Assembly (NCBI GenBank): GCA_900767015.1
Contig: CAAFXQ010000129.1
Coordinates: 1 to 12,335, forward strand
Direction: 5' to 3'
DNA from: Clostridia bacterium
GTDB lineage: Bacteria > Bacillota > Clostridia > Oscillospirales > Acutalibacteraceae
Length of the DNA: 12,335 nucleotides
Shown here: positions 1 to 6,695 of the stretch, one piece after another
Layout: each line of letters opens with the position of its first letter
Position numbering within the stretch: position 1 is the stretch's first letter
Notes under the pieces: model-generated
Seen by the model: only the letters and a program-made list of their open reading frames with translations
What the model was told of the DNA's origin: nothing
The model's database searches: none
Translations under genes and position numbers: made by a program

Positions 1-1089
1 GTTGAGAATTCAGTCAACACATCGATACTGCTTCAAAAATCCGAAGGCATCTATCAGCCGGCAGTTGAAGACGGTGAAAACGTTGCAAAAGGGGACTGTA
101 TCGCCTATAAGTTTTCGACCGAAGAACAGGCTCAGGCATACCGCCAAAGTCTTGAAATTGATTCAAAAATCAAATATCTTAGCCTGTTTCAAAAAATGGG
201 CAATACAAAAAACACGGATATTTCCGCTTTGAATTCCGACATAACACTTTCAATCAGCAAATATCTTGATGCCGTTGAAAAAAACGATTTCACAAATTGC
301 GAAGAATTGCTGGCAAATATCAACTATTCTTTAATTTCACGGCAAGCGGCCACAGGTTAAATCAGTGATTTTTCAAAGGAAATAACAGCTTACACGGATG
401 AACTGAAGGTTCTTTCCGGACAAATTGGCGACAAAACCGGTATCAATGCTCCGTTTGCCGGGTATTTTGTCAGTACCGTTGACGGATTTGAGCAAAGTTA
501 TGATTATAAAAAGCTTCAAACAAACACAATCACGGTAAAGCAGATTGAAAAGCTCCTCAAGAAAGAGCCGACAGAAGCAAAAAATGCATTTGGAAAAATT
601 GTAGGCCAACATATATGGTATTTTGCGTTCAACCTTCCCGTTTCACAGGCATCGAACATTTCAACTGGTAGTACCATATACGTCAGCTTCCCCGAAAAGG
701 GCATTGAAAAGCTGGAAATGTCAGTTTCCGGATTGAATAAAACCGGCGATGCCCTTGCGGTCGTGTTAAAATGCAAAAGCGTTGACAAGGATATTCTGAA
801 GCTTCGCAAGGAAAACGCCGTTATCTCTCTCGGAAATTACAGCGGTTATAAAATCAGCAATGAAGCGCTTACAGACGACGGAAAAGGAAATCTCGGTGTT
901 TATGTTTATTCCGGTCAGATCGCTGTATTTAAACCGATTGACGTTGTATACAGAACGGACAGTTATGTTCTTGCGGACTCTGCGGTTGATGAATCGGACA
1001 ATAACGCAGACAAGAGTAAGATCTTAAAACAATATGACAGAATCATTTTGAAAGGAAGGAATCTATATGATGGAAAGGTTCTCGGTTGA
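1..1089 (+). pseudogene. HlyD-family membrane-fusion/efflux adaptor protein, 5'-truncated by window edge and interrupted by an in-frame stop
   Basis: Frame 1 is open from the first base to the TGA at 1087-1089 except for one TAA at 358-360 (codon 120 of what is visible). The text reads sensibly on both sides of it (...RQAATG-stop-ISDFSKEI...), so this looks like one gene with a nonsense change. The first part has a lipoyl/biotinyl-like half motif (EGIYQPAVEDGENVAKGD, about residues 15-32). The matching second half follows at 442-483 (INAPFAGYFVSTVDGF), and a beta-rich C-terminal part comes after it. This split-lipoyl layout is typical of HlyD-like adaptors of Gram-positive bacteria. The N-terminal membrane anchor would lie outside the window. 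No ATG, GTG or TTG occurs in frame between the stop and ATG 718, so restart soon after the break is unlikely. The 3' end overlaps yggS by 23 bp. HlyD-like genes beside yggS-sepF are common in clostridia as I recall. A sequencing error could mimic the break. Confidence 0.72.
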
Positions 1090-1792
1090 GGAGGGCTTCG
1101 AAAATATCGAGCATAACCTCAGCATAATACGGGAAAATATTGCACAAGCGGCGAAAAGAAGCGGAAGAACCGCTGAAGATATCAAGCTGATGGCGGTTAC
1201 CAAAACCGTTGAGCCGATTTTTATCAATCACGCAATTGACTGCGGAATCGATTTGATCGGCGAAAACAAGGTTCAGGAATTTCTTTCAAAGGAAGAATTT
1301 TTGAATCTGGAAACCTGTAAGGTACATCTTATCGGACATTTGCAGACAAACAAAGTGAAACAGATTGTCGGAAAGGTTGAAATGATTCAGTCGGTGGACA
1401 GCATCAAGCTTGCCCGTGAAATTTCCAAGCAGAGTGAAAACAAAGGGATATGTACTGACTGTCTTCTTGAGGTTAATATCGGTCAGGAGGAGTCAAAAAC
1501 CGGAATTGCTTATGACGAAGTCATGAGACTGATTGAAGAAATTATTTCTTTACCGTCAATAAAAGTACAGGGATTGATGGCAATTCCGCCGATTTGCGAA
1601 AATGTTTCGGATTTATGCAAATATTTTGATAAAATGAACCGTTTGTTTATTGACATCAAGGCTAAAAATATAGATAATATAAATATGTCTGTCCTTTCGA
1701 TGGGAATGTCAGGTGACTATGAAGAAGCAGTTGCCTGCGGAGCAAATCTTGTAAGGATCGGATCGTCAATTTTCGGACCGAGAATGTATTAA
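1067..1792 (+). CDS. yggS: YggS/YlmE family pyridoxal-phosphate homeostasis protein
   Basis: The 241-residue protein matches the usual length of the YggS/PROSC/YlmE family. These are single-domain, alanine-racemase-like TIM barrels that bind pyridoxal 5'-phosphate and buffer vitamin B6 in the cytoplasm, without a known catalytic reaction. The PLP lysine is Lys46 in the segment LMAVTKT. The family block IGENKVQEF follows, then LIGHLQTNKVKQI, and near the C-terminus come LSMGMSGDYEEAV and VRIGSSIFGPR, which form the phosphate-binding end. The start is ATG 1067, preceded by AAGGAAGGA at 1051-1059; a second ATG follows directly at 1070. The start lies inside the 3' end of the HlyD-like gene, which suggests translational coupling. 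sepF begins 15 bp after the stop, as in the Bacillus ylmE-sepF order. Family assignment is firm. The cellular role is known only from relatives. Confidence 0.95.
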   Translation: MMERFSVEEGFENIEHNLSIIRENIAQAAKRSGRTAEDIKLMAVTKTVEPIFINHAIDCGIDLIGENKVQEFLSKEEFLNLETCKVHLIGHLQTNKVKQIVGKVEMIQSVDSIKLAREISKQSENKGICTDCLLEVNIGQEESKTGIAYDEVMRLIEEIISLPSIKVQGLMAIPPICENVSDLCKYFDKMNRLFIDIKAKNIDNINMSVLSMGMSGDYEEAVACGANLVRIGSSIFGPRMY

Positions 1793-1807
1793 ACGGAGGA
1801 TAATGAA

Positions 1808-2446
1808 ATGAAATCAAAAATATTCGGAGAACTGAAAGATAAAATACTCAGAGCAACTGACGTCGACGATGATGATGACGCATTTGATATCGACGAAGAC
1901 GATGAAGAATACGAAGATGATTATGAAGACACCGAGGAGGACACCGGTGCCGATGACTATTCATCAGACTATAAAAACAATGATTACAGCTATAAATACG
2001 ACAGCAGTGATTATGCAAAAGACGACTCATCGTCATACAATTACGGCTCCTTTTCACAACCTCAGAATTCATTTTCCCAATCGAAAAAGTCTTCTTATGA
2101 CTCAGGTAAATTTACAAAGAAAAAGGGCACCAACATTTATCAGATGAACAACAATATCCCGCAGGCAATAAAAGTAAGCAGAGTCGTATATTTTTATCTT
2201 GAGGATCGTGAGGATGCAAGAAATATTGCCGACTGTATGGTCGCTCAGGACGCAGTTGTTCTTCTTGATATGTCCAAACTGGATAAAGAAGATTCTATGT
2301 GTGTACTGCATTTTCTTGACGGTGTTAAATATATCTATAAATCGAAGATGGAAACAATTGCGTCGAATGTATATTTAATTGTACCGAATTCAATCGAGCT
2401 TGCCGGTGATTTTTATGATCAGGTAAGCCCCGGAACATTTTATTAA
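1808..2446 (+). CDS. sepF: Cell division protein SepF (FtsZ-ring membrane anchor)
   Basis: SepF proteins polymerise into rings that tether and bundle FtsZ at the membrane. Three parts are visible in this 212-residue protein. Residues 1-16 (MKSKIFGELKDKILRA) can form an amphipathic membrane-targeting helix. Residues 17-51 are extremely acidic (23 of 35 are Asp/Glu) and lead into a Ser/Tyr/Asp/Gln-rich linker up to about residue 110. The C-terminal globular domain (about 113-212) contains NIYQMNNNIPQAIKV, ARNIADCMVAQDAVVLLDMS and VLHFLDGVKYI, the SepF core pattern. The linker is longer and more acidic than in Bacillus SepF (about 150 residues). The start is ATG 1808, 8 nt after GGAGG (1795-1799). 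Position next to yggS and divIVA supports the call. An oddity is that YIYKSKMETIASN replaces the glycine-containing turn usually seen after the FLSG-like motif. Confidence 0.93.
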   Translation: MKSKIFGELKDKILRATDVDDDDDAFDIDEDDEEYEDDYEDTEEDTGADDYSSDYKNNDYSYKYDSSDYAKDDSSSYNYGSFSQPQNSFSQSKKSSYDSGKFTKKKGTNIYQMNNNIPQAIKVSRVVYFYLEDREDARNIADCMVAQDAVVLLDMSKLDKEDSMCVLHFLDGVKYIYKSKMETIASNVYLIVPNSIELAGDFYDQVSPGTFY

Positions 2447-2475
2447 CTCAACATAAAATCAGGGGGACGTGAATC

Positions 2476-3597
2476 ATGATAGTACCGAATCAATTGAAAA
2501 ACACTTCTTTTCCGCTTGCCGGACGAGGCGCTTATCGGGCTCAGGATGTTGATGAATTTCAAAAGAGGGTCTATGCCGCTTACAGCGAGCTTTATTCCGA
2601 AAACTCGGTATTAAAGAAAAAGTTTGCTTCTCTTTCGGCCTTGGTCGAAGAATACAACGAAGGCAAAAATTCAATTGCGAATGCAATCATTAAGTCTCAG
2701 GCGCTTTCGGATAAAATGCTTGAGGACGCCAAGAAGCAGGCGGCCGATCTTCTTACCGAAGCAAAGGAAAAAGCGCAGGAGCTTATTTCCGAGTCAAAGC
2801 TTAAGGCCGACGAATATGTAAGTGAAAAGACTTCAACTGCTGACGCCTATTTGTCACGGGCGGAAACAGAGCTTGAGCGGGTAAAAAAGCAGGCTGAGTC
2901 TGCGGCGGCAGATTACACGAAGAAAGTGAACGAAAAAGCCGAACAAATCATTGCCAATGCAAATGAACAGGCAAGTAAGATCGTAGCTTCCGCCTATTCC
3001 GATGCGAAAAAGGCAAGCGAAAAATGTGATGAAATCATAAGCGAAGCAAAAACGGAACTGAATGCAATAAAGGCCGAGATTGCCGCTTTCAAAAAGCAGA
3101 CCGAAAAAATGATTTCCGTCATTGTTCCGGCTTTGGATAAAATAGAAATTCCTGACGATATCAATCTTGACTCGTCAATCGCTGTATCGGAACCTGAAAT
3201 CATTTCCGATGATAAAGAAGAGGTTGAACCGTTCGTGTTTAACGACGCTGAACCGGAGGAAGACAGCACGGCTGCCGAACCCGATTCTGACTTTTCGGAC
3301 GAAGAGGTCATCGAGGTTAAAGATGAAGACGCCGAACCCGAAGAATTTGAAGACGTATCCTCTGTCTCCGACAAATTAAACTCCTATTTTTCATCTTTTT
3401 TTGAGGATATTCATTCTTCTTCCGAACCCGAAGAAGCAGCCGATGACGACGAGTCCGACGACAGTGACACGTTTGATGACGAAGAGGAAGCAACAGTAAA
3501 TATGCCGTCGGAAAATAAAGGATACAACGGAAACAATACGTCTTTTAAGCCTGCATCCGGCTTTGTTGTGACAGATTTTGATGATGAAGAGGACTAA
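2476..3597 (+). CDS. divIVA: DivIVA-domain polar/septal scaffold protein with long acidic tail
   Basis: DivIVA proteins bind negatively curved membrane at septa and poles and recruit division or sporulation partners. The N-terminal domain (about residues 1-60) has the signature FPLAGRGAYRAQDVDEFQKR, followed by a heptad-like coiled-coil start. A long Ala/Lys/Glu-rich coiled coil runs to about residue 235 and contains repeated units such as AKKQAADLLTEAKEKAQELI. The last ~135 residues are low-complexity and acidic (many EPE, DDE and SDE runs) and end in VVTDFDDEED. At 373 residues it is about twice the length of Bacillus DivIVA (164). The extra length is mainly the longer coiled coil and the acidic tail. 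The start is ATG 2476, 8 nt after AGGGGGAC. It lies 29 bp after sepF and 6 bp before lspA. It could be named only as a DivIVA-domain protein, since a role in sporulation or division cannot be told apart from sequence. Confidence 0.9.
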   Translation: MIVPNQLKNTSFPLAGRGAYRAQDVDEFQKRVYAAYSELYSENSVLKKKFASLSALVEEYNEGKNSIANAIIKSQALSDKMLEDAKKQAADLLTEAKEKAQELISESKLKADEYVSEKTSTADAYLSRAETELERVKKQAESAAADYTKKVNEKAEQIIANANEQASKIVASAYSDAKKASEKCDEIISEAKTELNAIKAEIAAFKKQTEKMISVIVPALDKIEIPDDINLDSSIAVSEPEIISDDKEEVEPFVFNDAEPEEDSTAAEPDSDFSDEEVIEVKDEDAEPEEFEDVSSVSDKLNSYFSSFFEDIHSSSEPEEAADDDESDDSDTFDDEEEATVNMPSENKGYNGNNTSFKPASGFVVTDFDDEED

Positions 3598-3603
3598 TAC
3601 CCG

Positions 3604-4089
3604 ATGATAAATATTATTACGGCCGCAGTTATCGCAGCCTTGGTCGGTATTGATCAGCTGACAAAGTATTTTGTTGTTGCCGATTTAAAGCCGATAGGTG
3701 AAAAAATGCTGGTTCCCGGCGTTTTGCAGTTCAACTATGTTGAAAATACGGGTGCCATGATGGGCTTGCTCGGCGGTAAAACGACCTTGATGATCGTTGC
3801 GGCGTTAATAGCACTCGTTGTTTTGTTTGCCCTGATTATTACGAAAAAGATTCGTTTCGGGTTTGTGTATTGCTGCATAATTGCGATTGTATCCGGAGGA
3901 ATCGGAAACATCATTGACAGAGTCATAAGAGGCTACGTTGTAGATTTCATTGAATTTTTGTTTGTTGATTTCTATGTCTTTAATTTTGCCGATTGTCTGA
4001 TAACGGTCGGAGCATTTTTAATCATCGGATACGAAATATACGACATCATCAAAGACCGTAAGAATAAAAAGGTTGAGCAAAATGCCTGA
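3604..4089 (+). CDS. lspA: Lipoprotein signal peptidase (signal peptidase II)
   Basis: LspA is a membrane aspartyl protease that cleaves signal peptides from lipid-modified prolipoproteins after Lgt action. The 161-residue protein has the standard size and four hydrophobic segments (about 3-25, 61-80, 86-104 and 131-149). The family motifs are DQLTK (Asp17), ENTGAMMG (47-54), GGIGNIIDRV with Asn102 and Asp105, and FNFADCL with Asn127 and Asp130. Asp105 and Asp130 align with the catalytic aspartates of the family (Bacillus Asp102 and Asp129). In the NTGAMMG motif, the usual small/aromatic pair after Gly-Ala (as in GAAF or GAAW) is replaced by two methionines. The start is ATG 3604, with AGAGGA at 3588-3593 inside the end of divIVA. 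The gene overlaps the rluD-like start by 8 bp, so the two are likely translationally coupled. Order lspA-rluD is the same as lspA-ylyB in Bacillus. Confidence 0.97.
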   Translation: MINIITAAVIAALVGIDQLTKYFVVADLKPIGEKMLVPGVLQFNYVENTGAMMGLLGGKTTLMIVAALIALVVLFALIITKKIRFGFVYCCIIAIVSGGIGNIIDRVIRGYVVDFIEFLFVDFYVFNFADCLITVGAFLIIGYEIYDIIKDRKNKKVEQNA

Positions 4090-5005
4090 TGCTTATATTT
4101 ATACTGTTTCGTCTTCTCAGGCCGGCGAACGCATTGACAAGGTCATTTGTGCGCTGAACGGGGACATGACACGGTCCGGTGTTCAGAAACTTATCGAAAA
4201 AAGTGCGGTATCCGTCAACGGTGCTCCTGTATCAAAAAACTACAAGGTAAAAGCCGATGATAAGATAAGCCTTGTTGTCCCGAAGGCGGAGAATCTTGAC
4301 GTTCGTGCCGAAAACATTCCGCTTGATATACGGTATGAGGACAGAGACCTTTTGGTCGTCAATAAGCCGAAAGGTATTGTTGTGCATCCTGCTGCCGGAA
4401 ACTATGAGGGTACATTGGTCAATGCGCTTTTGTATCACTGTCAAGACAGCTTGTCCGGAATCAACGGCGTGATAAGACCCGGAATCGTCCACCGTATCGA
4501 TAAGGATACAAGCGGTCTTCTGATTGTTGCGAAAAACGATTTTGCTCATATTTCACTGGCCGAACAGATAAAAGCCCACTCCTTTACAAGAGAATATCAG
4601 ACGGTGGTCTACGGCGGATTTTCCGCTGAGGACGGTACGGTTGATGCACCGATAGGACGGCACAGCGTTGACCGAAAAAAAATGACGGTTACCGAAAAGA
4701 ACTCCAAATATGCCGTGACGCATTATCATGTCATACGCCGTTACAACGGGTTTACGCATTTGGGGGTTCGTCTTGAAACCGGGCGGACGCATCAGATCAG
4801 AGTACACATGGCTTATATCGGTCACCCTGTCGCCGGTGACCCTGTTTACGGACCGAAAAAGGTGATAACAAGTCTGAACGGACAATGCTTACACGCCGGA
4901 CTGATCGGCTTTAAGCATCCGAGAAGCGGAAAATATATAGAAATTGAAAGTGAGTTACCGTCTTACTTTACGGATTTCTTAAGGAGTCTGAAGCCCTATG
5001 AATAA
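4082..5005 (+). CDS. rluD: RluA/RluD-family ribosomal large-subunit pseudouridine synthase
   Basis: The enzyme isomerises specific uridines in 23S rRNA to pseudouridine. It has 307 residues from ATG 4082, close to E. coli RluD. An S4 RNA-binding domain occupies about residues 13-65 (GERIDKVICALNGDMTRSGV...ISVVNG-like core). The catalytic domain begins near residue 80. The catalytic motif is HRIDKDTSGLLIVAKN, with nucleophile Asp140. Other family blocks are VVNKPKGIVVHPA, RLETGRTHQIRVHMAYIGHPVAGDPVYG and LHAGLIGFKHP. A TTG nine bases upstream (4073) is in frame, but the AAGG at 4069-4072 abuts it with no spacer, so ATG 4082 is preferred. The start overlaps lspA by 8 bp and the end overlaps the HAD gene by 8 bp. 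The exact modified positions (RluD sites or another RluA-type site) cannot be told from sequence; the Bacillus counterpart is YlyB. Confidence 0.94.
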   Translation: MPDAYIYTVSSSQAGERIDKVICALNGDMTRSGVQKLIEKSAVSVNGAPVSKNYKVKADDKISLVVPKAENLDVRAENIPLDIRYEDRDLLVVNKPKGIVVHPAAGNYEGTLVNALLYHCQDSLSGINGVIRPGIVHRIDKDTSGLLIVAKNDFAHISLAEQIKAHSFTREYQTVVYGGFSAEDGTVDAPIGRHSVDRKKMTVTEKNSKYAVTHYHVIRRYNGFTHLGVRLETGRTHQIRVHMAYIGHPVAGDPVYGPKKVITSLNGQCLHAGLIGFKHPRSGKYIEIESELPSYFTDFLRSLKPYE

Positions 5006-5837
5006 AGAAAAACTATCCTTATCCGATTGGCTTATCGCCTCGGATATCGACGGCACACTGAACAATAAAGCCCGAAAACTGCCGAAAAGAAATTATGATG
5101 CCATTCAAAAATTCGTGCATGAGTATTCCGGCAATTTTATTCTTTCTTCCGGCCGTTCCATTGAATCGATGCGAAAGCATGTTGAAAAGCTGAATCTGAC
5201 AAACGGCTATGCGGTGTTTATCAACGGCGCCGGTATATATAACTACACGAAAGAAGAAATCGTCTGGCTCAGTCCGATAAACGAAAGAATTGCCGGCATA
5301 ATAAAGAATACGGCGAAAAAGTTCTCAGCGGTAAAGCTTCAGATTGTGACGCCCGAAGCCGTCCATCTTGTTAAGCCGGATATTCCTGCGTATATTCTTG
5401 CTGTCTCGAGTAAGCTGAAAAGAATCACCTATAAATCTGTTGATGAGATCCCTGAGGGGCAGTGGTGCAAGGCGATTTTCACCGGTCTTCCGCCGATTGT
5501 TGACAAGGTGGAAAAATATGTTACCGAAGTAAACGGAGATTCGACGAATCTTATGAGGACTTCGCCGTTCAGCTTTGAAATTGTCAACGAAAATACAAAT
5601 AAGGGCGTTGCCGTGTTAAAGGTTGCCGAAATATTAGGTGTTGATAAATCCAAAACCGCCGCAATCGGTGATTATTTCAATGATTATCAGATGCTCAAAA
5701 GCGTTGCGGTTCCCGCTTGCTGCGGTCAGGCTCCCCAAGGCATGAAAGACATTGCGAAGCTTGTCACTTGCCACTGTAACAAGGGAGCTGTTGCGGATTT
5801 AATTGAATACATCATTGAAAACCATGACAACTTATAA
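4998..5837 (+). CDS. Cof-type HAD-IIB family phosphatase
   Basis: This is a haloacid-dehalogenase superfamily hydrolase that probably removes phosphate from a small phosphorylated metabolite, often a sugar phosphate or nucleotide in this subfamily. The 279 residues carry all four HAD motifs. Motif I is ASDIDGTL with nucleophile Asp16 and acid/base Asp18. Motif II is ILSSGRS with Ser51. The motif III lysine is Lys202 in NKGVAVLKV. Motif IV is GDYFNDYQM with Asp225 and Asp229, which hold Mg2+. The insert between motifs II and III fits the C2 cap of Cof/YbjI-like proteins. The start ATG 4998 overlaps the rluD stop, with AAGGAG at 4981-4986 (11-nt spacer, rather long). It sits 12 bp ahead of the transketolase pair, which would fit a sugar-phosphate substrate, but this is only inference from position. 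The substrate cannot be named. Confidence 0.9.
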   Translation: MNKEKLSLSDWLIASDIDGTLNNKARKLPKRNYDAIQKFVHEYSGNFILSSGRSIESMRKHVEKLNLTNGYAVFINGAGIYNYTKEEIVWLSPINERIAGIIKNTAKKFSAVKLQIVTPEAVHLVKPDIPAYILAVSSKLKRITYKSVDEIPEGQWCKAIFTGLPPIVDKVEKYVTEVNGDSTNLMRTSPFSFEIVNENTNKGVAVLKVAEILGVDKSKTAAIGDYFNDYQMLKSVAVPACCGQAPQGMKDIAKLVTCHCNKGAVADLIEYIIENHDNL

Positions 5838-5849
5838 AGGAGGAATTAC

Positions 5850-6692
5850 ATGGACACCGTAAAAAAACTCGAACTTCAAAAAATCGCCTGCAAGGTTCGT
5901 ATGGGCGTTATTGAAGGGACGTTTCACGCAAAATCCGGACACCCGGGTGGATCACTTTCGATTGCAGACATTCTGACATATCTCTATTTTGATGAGATGA
6001 AAGTCGATGCAAGCAATCCCTCTTGGGAGGACAGAGACCGTTTTGTCCTTTCGAAAGGTCATACGGCACCTGCACTTTATGCCGTTCTTGCCGAAAAAGG
6101 CTTCTTCGAAAAAGACCTTATCAAGACGCTCAGAAAGCCGGATTCGATTCTTCAGGGTCACCCGAGCATGAGATACACGCCCGGTGTTGATATGAGTACC
6201 GGCTCTCTCGGTCAGGGCATTTCCGCCGCAGTCGGTATGGCGTTGGGCGCAAAGCTTCAGAATAAGGACTTCAGAGTGTATACCGCTCTCGGCGACGGCG
6301 AAATTGAAGAAGGTCAGGTCTGGGAGGCAGCCATGTTTGCCGGCAACAATAAGCTTGACAATCTCGTTGCGGTTGTAGACTTTAACAAGCTTCAGATCGA
6401 CGGTTCCCTTGACGAAGTTAACTCTCCGTGCCCGATTGACGAAAAGTTCTTAGCTTTCGGCTGGAATGTTATTGTTATCGACGGCCATAACTTTGACGAA
6501 ATCGAAAGTGCCTATAAAGCCGCCCGTGAATGTAAGGGCAAGCCGACCTGCATTGTTGCCAACACAATTAAGGGTAAAGGCGTTTCCTTTATGGAAAACG
6601 AGTGCGATTGGCACGGTTCAGCTCCGAAGCTTGAGCAGTATAATCAGGCGATGGAAGAACTCAATAAGACTTTAGCGGAATTGGAGGCGTAA
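5850..6692 (+). CDS. Transketolase, N-terminal (ThDP pyrophosphate-binding) subunit
   Basis: Transketolase moves two-carbon units between sugar phosphates in the non-oxidative pentose phosphate pathway, using thiamine diphosphate. This 280-residue subunit corresponds to the PP domain. SGHPGGSLSIADIL (about 29-42), LSKGHTAPALYAVL and DMSTGSLGQGISAAVGMA are transketolase blocks. The Mg2+/ThDP motif begins with GDGEIEEGQVWEAA (Gly148-Asp149-Gly150) and closes with VVDFNKLQIDG. Single-chain transketolases have about 620-670 residues. Here the enzyme is split in two, a form common in clostridia and archaea, so this is not a truncation. The start ATG 5850 has a near-perfect ribosome binding site, AAAGGAGG (5836-5843), which overlaps the stop of the HAD gene. 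The C-terminal subunit starts 3 bp after this stop. The active enzyme should be a heteromer of both products. Confidence 0.96.
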   Translation: MDTVKKLELQKIACKVRMGVIEGTFHAKSGHPGGSLSIADILTYLYFDEMKVDASNPSWEDRDRFVLSKGHTAPALYAVLAEKGFFEKDLIKTLRKPDSILQGHPSMRYTPGVDMSTGSLGQGISAAVGMALGAKLQNKDFRVYTALGDGEIEEGQVWEAAMFAGNNKLDNLVAVVDFNKLQIDGSLDEVNSPCPIDEKFLAFGWNVIVIDGHNFDEIESAYKAARECKGKPTCIVANTIKGKGVSFMENECDWHGSAPKLEQYNQAMEELNKTLAELEA

Positions 6693-6695
6693 ACG

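Noticed and set aside
2..232. Open frame of 76 codons at the left edge, + strand
   Set aside because: It overlaps the HlyD-like reading frame in another frame, has basic low-information sequence, and does not match a family.
1803..1811. ATG-AAA-TGA mini open frame overlapping the sepF start, possible leader peptide
   Set aside because: It lies only 3 nt after GGAGG, has two codons, and ATG 1808 has the better spacing. Probably chance.
2994..3374. Serine-rich open frame on the - strand inside divIVA
   Set aside because: Its composition is what the acidic GAA/GAC/TCC-rich coding strand of DivIVA gives in antisense. There is no independent ribosome binding site or recognisable domain.
4073..4081. 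TTG start for the RluD-family gene, three codons upstream
   Set aside because: The AAGG element directly abuts TTG without a spacer, while ATG 4082 has about 9 nt.
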